Below are positions 1 through 5,647 of a stretch of 19,927 nt of DNA, in pieces; the stretch's first letter is position 1, and every line of letters begins with the position of its first letter. The notes below the pieces were generated by a model. It saw only the letters and a program-made list of their open reading frames with translations. It was not told where the DNA came from and did not search any database. Source of the DNA: CAZVYN01 sp964631125 (GTDB lineage: Bacteria; Eisenbacteria; RBG-16-71-46; CAIMUX01); NCBI GenBank assembly GCA_964631125.1, contig CAZVYN010000076.1:1-19927 (forward strand). Reading direction: 5' to 3'. Made by a program: the position numbers and the translations under genes.

Positions 1-40
1 TTTCGTAGGGGCCGAGGCGGGCGCCGGGGTCGAGAGGCAT
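1..40 (-). CDS. N-terminus of a second Ser/Thr protein kinase (partial, runs off the left edge)
   Basis: Reading leftward from an ATG at 38-40, the 13 complete codons give MPLDPGARLGPYE. This is the stereotyped opening of bacterial Hanks-type kinases (…PG.RLGPYEI, just before the glycine-rich loop). An in-frame TAG at 50-52 lies only three codons upstream, so the ATG is the only sensible start. No strong Shine-Dalgarno is visible. It follows the interrupted kinase locus by 76 bp on the same strand, so it is probably the next gene of the sigma/kinase operon. The catalytic core lies outside the window, so only the family can be called. Confidence 0.7.
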   Translation of the reverse strand, partial: MPLDPGARLGPYE

Positions 41-116
41 CGGGGGAATCTACAGGATCGGGATGGGTCGAGGCGACGGCGGGCGAAGCGGGTCACGCCA
101 TGCGATCGAGGGGCCG

Positions 117-491
117 TCAGGAGGCCGCGCTCTGCTCCGCCTCCAGCTCCTTCTTCTGCTGCCTGAACTCTTCCGCGCGTTCCGGTCTTCCAGACGCCTC
201 GTAGAAGCCGATCATGGAGTCGAGGATCCTGGCCTTCTCTCTCCGGGGATACTCACTCTCGGAGAGAAGACGCGTCGATCCAGACACCAACAGCGACTCC
301 GCCTCGGAGTGGTGATCCAGCGCCGCCAGGCACTCCCCCAATGCGCAGGCCGCCTCGGCAGACTCAATACTTTCCGCATCGAGCGCACGCTCGAGATCCA
401 GGTCCTCTTCGAGAAGCGGGCGCGCCTCTTCCGGCCGGCCGTTGCTGTACAACAGCACGCCGAGACGCAACAGGGGATACGAGTAGTTGGG
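117..491 (-). pseudogene. Out-of-frame C-terminal TPR segment of the kinase locus
   Basis: This stretch encodes about 120 residues beginning PNYSYPLLRLG and ending EAEQSAAS at a TGA (117-119). It contains further helix-pair repeats (NGRPEEARPLLEEDLDLERAL-like, then HHSEAESLL and SGRPERAEEFRQQKKELEAEQ). It lies in a different frame from the kinase upstream. Removing one base from the five-G run at 489-493 (five C on the coding strand) joins KKLPPGHP directly to NYSYPLLRLG, the normal spacing of the 42-residue repeats. It has no start of its own, so it is the detached end of the kinase protein, caused either by a real frameshift or by a homopolymer error in the assembly. Confidence 0.75.
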
Positions 492-2643
492 GGTGCCCGG
501 GTGGCAGCTTCTTCCGGCAGATCTCCAGAGCCTCGCGGTAGTGGGCCTCGGCCCCGGCGAAGTTGCCGCTCGATTCGAGTTGCCTCGCCAAGTTCGCCGC
601 CGCGACCGCGACGTGGGGATGCTCACTCCCGAGCGCGTTCCTCAAGATTTCCAGACCTCCGAGACAGAGGGACTCCGCCTCCGCGCTCTTGCCGATGCGT
701 CCCAGGAAAGCGGCCAGGTTGATCATGCCGGCAGCGACGTCGGCGTGGTCCTTGCCCAAGTTCCGTCGCCGGATGGCGAGTGCTTCCCGCAAGAGGGGCT
801 CCGCCTCTTCGTCTCTCATCCGGGCCGAGAGCGACAGGGCGAGGGTGCTCATGCTGGCGGCGACGGCGGGATGGTCGGCGCCGAGCACGCGGCGTCGCAT
901 CTCCACCGCCGCTCGGAGCAGCGAGTCGGCCTCGCTGTAGCTCCCGCCCAAGTAGAGCGTCCGGCCGAGATTGTTCAAGCTCTGCGCGACCGAGGCGTGC
1001 TCCTTTCCCAGCAAGCGCAGCCGGATACGAAGCGACGCGCGAAAGACCGAGTCCGCGCTCGCATAGTTCGCTTTGTCGATCAGGACCTCGCCGACGTTGT
1101 TCATGCTCTCGGCCACGTCGAGGTGTTCGGATCCGAGAGCTTTTTCTCGCATCGCGAGCGACCTCCGCAGGAGCGAGTCGGCGCCGTCGTAGTCGCTCGT
1201 CACCCGTCGGAGGATACCGAGGCTGTTCAAGCTCGCGGCTACGTCCGCGTGCTGGCTCCCCAACGTTCGCTGCCGAAGATCCAACGCCTCCTCGAGTAGT
1301 TCGCCGGCTTCCTTGTACAGGCCGAGGTTCTGGTAGACGCGGCCGATGGTGTCCAGAAGCTTGGCTCGGACTTCGGGCTGGCCCTTCAACTCACGAGCGA
1401 TTCGTTCCGCTCCGGCCTCGAGCACCTCGCGAGCAGTGGCGCCTTCTCGATTCGTCTGCGGGTCCGAGACCCGGAAGACATCGACGAGGAGATTCGAGAC
1501 CCGCTCCGCTTTGTCGCGCTCCGCCGCAGCGAGATCTCGCTCACGTCCTACTCGGAGGGTCTGGACGGTCATCATCGCGGCGAACCCGACGATGAGGAGC
1601 AAGGCGGCCACGACTCCCTTGTTGCGGCGGACGAACTTCGTGGTGCGGTAGCGCACCGTGTCCGCGCGCGCCTTGACCGGCCGTCCGCGGAAGTATCTCT
1701 GGATGTCCTCGGCGAACTGCAGCGCCGATGCGTATCTCCGCTGGGGGTCCTTGTGCAGCGCCATCAGCACGATGTTGTCGAGATCGCCCGCCAGTCGTCG
1801 CCGCAGTCGATCGGGCGCCTCGCCTCGTTGCGCCGCCACCTGGTCCGGCGTGATCCGTTTCACGCCCTCTTCGGTCGGAACCTCCTCCGTTCGGCGGACG
1901 GTGAGGCTGGGCCGGATCGGATCGGTGTCACAGATCACGCGCTCGATCTCTTGGAGGCCCCGGTTCGTCAACCGATACGGGAGACGGCCCGTCAGAAGCG
2001 TGTAGAGCAGCACCCCGAGGGAGTAGACATCGCTCGAAGTTGTGATCGCGAGGCCGCGGACCTGCTCGGGGCTCGCGTATTCCGGCGTCATGAGGCCGCG
2101 TCCGACCCCGGTCAGTTCGACGGTGCGGGCGAAGAGTTCGGGATTGAGCACCTTCGCGATCCCGAAATCCAGCAGCTTGGGTTCGCCGCTCTCAGTAACC
2201 AGAATGTTGGCCGGCTTGATGTCCCGATGGACGACGAGGTTCTGATGGGCGTAATGGACCGCGGAGCAGACGGTGAGGAACAGCTCCAGCCGCCGCACGG
2301 TCGGCAGTCGGTGGAGATCGCAGTACTGATCGATCGGCGTCCCCTCGATGTACTCCATCGCGAAGTACGGCAGTCCGTCGGGAGTCGTGCCGCCGTCCAT
2401 CAGTCGAGCGATGTTGGGATGATCGAGACTGGCGAGGATCTGCCGCTCGTTGCGGAAGCGCCGCAGGATGTCGTCGGTGTCCATGCCGCGCTTGACGAGC
2501 TTCAGCGCCACCCGTTTCTGGAACTCGTCATCGGCGCGGGTCGCGAGGTAGACGGTGCTCATGCCGCCTTGGCCGATGAGTCGCTTGATCCGGTACGGGC
2601 CGATCTTCTCGCCGATGCGGGAGGCGTGGTGATCGGAGACCAC
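364..2643 (-). CDS. Membrane-anchored Ser/Thr protein kinase with C-terminal TPR repeats (interrupted locus)
   Basis: Hanks-type kinase expected to phosphorylate Ser/Thr in the cytoplasm. Counting from the GTG at 2643: glycine loop GQGGMSTV at about 24-31, ATP-binding Lys48 in VALK, catalytic HRDIKPAN at 139-146, DFG at 159-161 and SPE at 191-193. One transmembrane helix follows at about 343-363, then a run of 42-residue TPRs of the kinesin-light-chain type from about 425, presumably outside the cytoplasm. The catalytic residues are intact. The locus is broken twice. Upstream, a TAG two codons before this GTG separates it from its usual N-terminal segment (2647-2841, same frame). Downstream, the frame is lost at 489-493, so the last 38 or so residues before the stop at 364 are nonsense. 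The repaired protein would be about 907 residues (2841 to 117). Reinitiation at GTG after TAG-GCG is possible, so a shortened active kinase cannot be excluded. Confidence 0.85.
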   Translation of the reverse strand: MVSDHHASRIGEKIGPYRIKRLIGQGGMSTVYLATRADDEFQKRVALKLVKRGMDTDDILRRFRNERQILASLDHPNIARLMDGGTTPDGLPYFAMEYIEGTPIDQYCDLHRLPTVRRLELFLTVCSAVHYAHQNLVVHRDIKPANILVTESGEPKLLDFGIAKVLNPELFARTVELTGVGRGLMTPEYASPEQVRGLAITTSSDVYSLGVLLYTLLTGRLPYRLTNRGLQEIERVICDTDPIRPSLTVRRTEEVPTEEGVKRITPDQVAAQRGEAPDRLRRRLAGDLDNIVLMALHKDPQRRYASALQFAEDIQRYFRGRPVKARADTVRYRTTKFVRRNKGVVAALLLIVGFAAMMTVQTLRVGRERDLAAAERDKAERVSNLLVDVFRVSDPQTNREGATAREVLEAGAERIARELKGQPEVRAKLLDTIGRVYQNLGLYKEAGELLEEALDLRQRTLGSQHADVAASLNSLGILRRVTSDYDGADSLLRRSLAMREKALGSEHLDVAESMNNVGEVLIDKANYASADSVFRASLRIRLRLLGKEHASVAQSLNNLGRTLYLGGSYSEADSLLRAAVEMRRRVLGADHPAVAASMSTLALSLSARMRDEEAEPLLREALAIRRRNLGKDHADVAAGMINLAAFLGRIGKSAEAESLCLGGLEILRNALGSEHPHVAVAAANLARQLESSGNFAGAEAHYREALEICRKKLPPGHPQLLVSPVASRRAVVQQRPAGRGAPASRRGPGSRACARCGKY

Positions 2644-2646
2644 CGC

Positions 2647-2841
2647 CTAGGCTGCGAGATCGATCGCGTCCTCGATGAATCCGCCGGCCCGTTCATCCGC
2701 GCGCAACAGCTTCTCGACCTCGGCGCGCAGCGAGGCGTCGTTCGCACACACTCGATCGAGTAGATCGGATCGCTCGCGGCCTTGGAGTTGGAGCGCGTCC
2801 TGGAAGAGCTGCTGCACCTTCCGCCAGGTCTCGGGCGTCAC
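2647..2841 (-). CDS. N-terminal segment of the kinase, cut off by an in-frame TAG
   Basis: This encodes 64 residues, MTPETWRKVQQLFQDALQLQ onward, with DLLDRVCANDASLRAEVEKLL and a FIEDAIDLAA end. That is the conserved helical preamble (W..V..LF..AL, then D..LR.EVE.LL) found in front of the kinase domain in TPR-kinases of Acidobacteriota, Planctomycetota and relatives. It ends in TAG at 2647-2649, and the kinase continues in the same frame after GCG. A single C-to-T change (CAG to TAG) would explain this. The start is a GTG at 2839-2841 overlapping the sigma-factor stop as GTGA, indicating translational coupling. It may be a short separate product or part of a pseudogene. Confidence 0.7.
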   Translation of the reverse strand: MTPETWRKVQQLFQDALQLQGRERSDLLDRVCANDASLRAEVEKLLRADERAGGFIEDAIDLAA

Positions 2842-3407
2842 GCGCGCTCGCTGAGATCGGAGTACAACCAGGCGCGGGCCGCGCGCGTCTCGTTCACGAT
2901 CGTCGCGGTCGATAGCTCCAACACCGACGCCGCTTCCTCCACGGAGAGCCCGCCGAAGAAGCGCATCTCGATGATGCGCGCCTTCCTGGGGTCGAGCTCC
3001 GTCAAGCGGGTCAGCGCCCCATCCAAACCGAGCAACTCTTCCGGTTCACCGCCGCCGACTTGCAGCGCCTCGTCGAGCGAGAGTTTCGGCGCCCCACCGC
3101 CTCGCTTGGCCATCTTGCGGGCGCGAGCATGGTCGACGAGGAGGCGTCGCATGACCTGCGCCGCGAGCGCGAAGAAATGCGCGCGATTCTCGAGATGCGT
3201 ATCGGCGTCGCCCACCAGTCGCAGATACGCCTCGTGCACCAGCGCTGTCGCCTGCAGCGTGTGATCGGGTCGTTCATGCCCGAGATAGCGCCCCGCCAAC
3301 CGCCTCAGTTCGTCATAGAGGAGCGGGAACAGCTTCTCGACCGCGTTGGAATCGCCGGCTCTGAAGTTCGAGAGCAGCGCGGTCACCGGACTGGGGGTCG
3401 AATTCAT
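2838..3407 (-). CDS. ECF-type RNA polymerase sigma factor linked to the kinase
   Basis: The product is about 189 residues from the ATG at 3405-3407. That ATG has a GAGG-type Shine-Dalgarno a few bases upstream; the open frame extends to 3491 but the extra residues are not family-like. Region 2 is clear (LLYDELRRLAGRYLGHERPD, then ATALVHEAYLRLV and FFALAAQVMRRLLVDHAR). Region 4 follows (LTRLTELDPRKARIIEMRFFGGLSVEEAASVLE, split here by family alignment, then an ARAWLYSDLS end). This matches the sigma-70 ECF subfamily known as TIGR02999, whose members sit beside TPR-kinases and lack a classical anti-sigma factor. The stop codon overlaps the kinase start (GTGA). The inference is that the kinase controls, or is controlled with, this sigma factor. 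The helix-turn-helix segment STATIVNETRAARAW looks somewhat divergent from the usual ATVKRDWRLARAW. Confidence 0.85.
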   Translation of the reverse strand: MNSTPSPVTALLSNFRAGDSNAVEKLFPLLYDELRRLAGRYLGHERPDHTLQATALVHEAYLRLVGDADTHLENRAHFFALAAQVMRRLLVDHARARKMAKRGGGAPKLSLDEALQVGGGEPEELLGLDGALTRLTELDPRKARIIEMRFFGGLSVEEAASVLELSTATIVNETRAARAWLYSDLSERA

Positions 3408-3656
3408 GGCGCCCTCGCTGGCCGTCCCGAAGACGCGCGCGTTGCACGCTTTGGAGGCAGGGAGCCTCCACTTTCGCCGATGGCGTGTCAAGGGGTCGAG
3501 AGCCCGGCGGCGCTGCTCGAGAAAATTAGCGCGCCGCGTTATCTCCCCATCTCGAGCTTCTCGCTCTTGGGTCTGAAGGCCGAGCAGCAGCAGCCGGTTC
3601 GGCCCCCGTCTTCACCGATCAGGAAGCGATGGAGTCCGCGAACCTAGGAGCCTGCC
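3408..3656. promoter_or_regulatory. Divergent intergenic region between sigma factor and PPC-protein gene
   Basis: These 249 bases separate a minus-strand gene from a plus-strand gene and must carry both promoters. The clear sites are the two Shine-Dalgarno sequences: GAGG before the sigma factor ATG, and AGGAG at about 3646-3650 before the ATG at 3657. An AT-richer patch around 3524-3545 stands out from the GC-rich surroundings. I could not assign -35/-10 boxes with confidence. Confidence 0.4.
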
Positions 3657-5093
3657 ATGAACCCGATGAACCGTAGAATCGACGCCGCCATGATCGTCAC
3701 CGCCATCGTCACTCCCGCTCTCTGTGCAGGCGCGTTCGCTTGGCCGAACCCAGCTGCCGCGGGTCCCGGTCACGACCCGAAGCCTTGGAGCTACAGCCTG
3801 CCCGCCCCCGCGCAGGTTGTCTCCGAGATCGAGCCGAACGACAACTGTGTCTTCAACGCCCAGTTGATCGGATGCAGCGTGACCGTGACCGACGCGGAGC
3901 TGGAAGCGCCCGGCGATGTCGACTACTACGCAGTGTCGCTGGAGGTGGGCGAGGTGTTGACCGTCGCCACTCGGAGTCCGCATGAAGGTCAGGAAGGCGG
4001 CCACAGCCCGCTCGGAATCGATACGGTCCTGGAGATCCTGTCGGATGACTGCCAGACCGTGCTCGCCTCGGACGACGACACCGGACCGGAGCAACTGGCG
4101 TTCATTCCCCGCTTCGTGGCCGACCGCAGCGGCGCCTACTTCATCCGCGTGAGCGGCTACGGAGACGAGATCGGACTGTACCGGCTCGACGTGTTCTGCG
4201 GAGCGCCGACCCAGGGGCACCCCGCAGACCGCTGCTCGCCACAGGTCGTCGCGGATCCCTGCAGCCAGGCGAGCGCGCAAGGTTCGATGTCCGAAGCCTC
4301 CAACGACTACGACCCGGGTCCGAACTCGTGCGTGCCGTATGGAGCGGCGGGACGCGACCTGGCGTTCGGGATTCCGCTCTCCGCGGGCGATCGACTCATC
4401 GCCGACTACGAATCGGAAGCTGACGGGGTCGTCTATCTGCTGACCGACTGCGAGGATCCGAGCGGATCGTGCGTCGCGGCCGCCGATGACCAGGATCCGC
4501 GTCACCATCAGGCGCCCGAGTCGCTCGACTTCACGGCGCCGATCGACGGCGTCTACTACCTCATCTTCGATTCGTACGGCGCCGAGACCGGCTCGAGCTG
4601 GAGCGCCAGCTACGTCATCGAGTGCGGTGAACGTCAAGGCGCATGCTGTCTAGAAGGCGGCGACTGCATCCAGACAACGGTCGACCTCTGCTCGGGGGAC
4701 TACCAGGGGGACGGGACGATCTGCGATCCGAACCCGTGCGGTCTTCCGAACGACGCGACCGGCGCGTGCTGCATCTTCGCCCCGGCGCCCGGTGTGCGCA
4801 GCGTGAGCGGAGAAGTCTGCGCCCAGTGGACCGCGGCCGCTTGCCAAATGGGGGGCGGCGTCTACCAAGGCGACGGAACGAGCTGCGAACCCGACCCGTG
4901 CGGTCTTCCGACCGAAGCGACCGGCGCGTGCTGCCTGGAAGGCAACTTCTGCGTCGTCGCGCAGATCCAGGGCTGCATCCTGTTGAACGGCGCCTATCAA
5001 GGCGATAACACGACCTGCGATCCGGATCAGTGCATGCCCTCGGTGCCGACCCAGTCGGTCACCTGGGGAGGACTGAAGAGTCTCTACCGCTAG
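3657..5093 (+). CDS. Secreted protein with PPC-like domains, three Cys-rich GACC repeats and a WGxLKSLYR tail
   Basis: The product is 478 residues. A signal peptide is likely (hydrophobic stretch about 11-29, Ala-rich cleavage region about 26-36), preceded by an AGGAG Shine-Dalgarno six bases from the ATG. A PPC (bacterial pre-peptidase C-terminal) beta-sandwich spans about 55-181, with the hallmark EIEPND (57-62), GDVDYYAV (86-93) and GAYFIRVSGY (159-168). A second PPC-like region follows at about 205-323 (GRDLAFGIPL, DGVYYLIFDSYG). Three cysteine-rich repeats follow at about 328-361, 369-415 and 423-459, each with GACC, then C, then YQGD.T.C.P..C. The last ten residues, TWGGLKSLYR, follow a Pro/Ser/Thr linker like a C-terminal sorting or anchoring tag (inference). 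No protease or other catalytic domain is visible. It is a cell-surface or extracellular protein of unknown role, monocistronic and followed by a terminator hairpin. Confidence 0.85.
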   Translation: MNPMNRRIDAAMIVTAIVTPALCAGAFAWPNPAAAGPGHDPKPWSYSLPAPAQVVSEIEPNDNCVFNAQLIGCSVTVTDAELEAPGDVDYYAVSLEVGEVLTVATRSPHEGQEGGHSPLGIDTVLEILSDDCQTVLASDDDTGPEQLAFIPRFVADRSGAYFIRVSGYGDEIGLYRLDVFCGAPTQGHPADRCSPQVVADPCSQASAQGSMSEASNDYDPGPNSCVPYGAAGRDLAFGIPLSAGDRLIADYESEADGVVYLLTDCEDPSGSCVAAADDQDPRHHQAPESLDFTAPIDGVYYLIFDSYGAETGSSWSASYVIECGERQGACCLEGGDCIQTTVDLCSGDYQGDGTICDPNPCGLPNDATGACCIFAPAPGVRSVSGEVCAQWTAAACQMGGGVYQGDGTSCEPDPCGLPTEATGACCLEGNFCVVAQIQGCILLNGAYQGDNTTCDPDQCMPSVPTQSVTWGGLKSLYR

Positions 5094-5121
5094 CTCCGAC
5101 ATCGTCGCAATCCAAGACCGG

Positions 5122-5149
5122 GGCCGAGGTGCGCGACTGCACCTCGGCC
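5122..5149 (+). terminator. Hairpin terminator behind the PPC-protein gene
   Basis: An 11-bp perfect stem, GGCCGAGGTGC (5122-5132) and GCACCTCGGCC (5139-5149), has a 6-base loop and is followed by TTCTCG rather than a long T run. It starts 28 bp after the stop codon. Position and stability favour a terminator for the upstream gene. Its arms nearly match those of the hairpin at 8043-8076. Confidence 0.65.
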
Positions 5150-5239
5150 TTCTCGCGTCCGCCGACGGAGTCCTCCGTCTGGAGAGCGATCGCTCCTATC
5201 GTTTCCGACGAAGACCGCGATCGGGTGGGTCGCCCACAC

Positions 5240-5470
5240 TCATTCGATGTAAAGAAATCCGTGCGGAGCTTCCGTCGCCTCGAGGCGCACGTCAGGGGCC
5301 TCGAACGAGACACACGCGAGATGCGGAAAGGTCTCTCGCGCAGGGGGTGTCTTGCCAGATTGACGCGGCCCGACCAGCGTGACGACCGGCATCTCGGCGG
5401 CGGATTGCCGTAGAACCGTAGAGAGTACGGGCCGGCACATGTTGGTGGGATGGGCATCGGGCGTTGTCAT
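5240..5470 (-). pseudogene. N-terminal remnant of an AAA_14-type (DUF4143-associated) ATPase
   Basis: The open frame is 76 residues and contains LRQSAAEMPVVTLVGPRQSG followed by KT, a complete Walker A motif at about 34-41, then SFEAPDVRLEA and HGFL. This is the usual opening of the roughly 400-residue ATPases with an AAA_14 core and a C-terminal DUF4143. It ends abruptly at a TGA (5240-5242) right after GFLYIE, where intact homologues continue into the Walker B region. I see no continuation of the family downstream, so more than 80 percent of the gene is missing. The residue after the Walker A Thr is Pro (KTPPAR, where KTTLAR is usual). Start is ATG 5468-5470; an internal ATG at 5438-5440 fits the family length better. 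These genes behave as accessory, mobile-prone loci, so this is probably a decayed insertion. Confidence 0.65.
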
Positions 5471-5501
5471 GTCAATTTCAAAGTGGCGATTTGAAACTGA
5501 C
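5471..5501. promoter_or_regulatory. AT-rich inverted repeat beside the ATPase remnant start
   Basis: GTCAATTTCAAA (5471-5482) and TTTGAAACTGAC (5490-5501) form a 12-bp inverted repeat with one mismatch and a 7-base spacer, touching the ATG of the ATPase remnant. The AT content is far above the surroundings. On the minus strand it also holds a TTGACA hexamer (5475-5470), but with no convincing -10 box 17 bases on. It could be an operator carried in with the ATPase gene or an end of the inserted segment. Confidence 0.45.
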
Positions 5502-5647
5502 GCGTCCCAGATGAACAGGGTGCAGATGTGGGGATGGTTCAGGCTCGAGATCAGCTTCGCTTCGCGCTCGGAGTGTGCGGTTTCTTGCGTCGTTCGTGTT
5601 GGGATAGGTGACCGCCGCTTGACCCCCGGGAGACCGATGTCGACGCG

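Noticed and set aside
2647..2649. TAG as a recoded sense codon (stop-codon reassignment or pyrrolysine).
   Set aside because: rpoC, rplL, rplJ, tuf, the PPC gene and the DUF5916 gene all end in TAG, so it is an ordinary stop here, and no recoding signal is visible.
5240..5470. A complete small ATPase or toxin-antitoxin component.
   Set aside because: Only the Walker A end of a much longer family is present, with no Walker B, sensor or partner gene.
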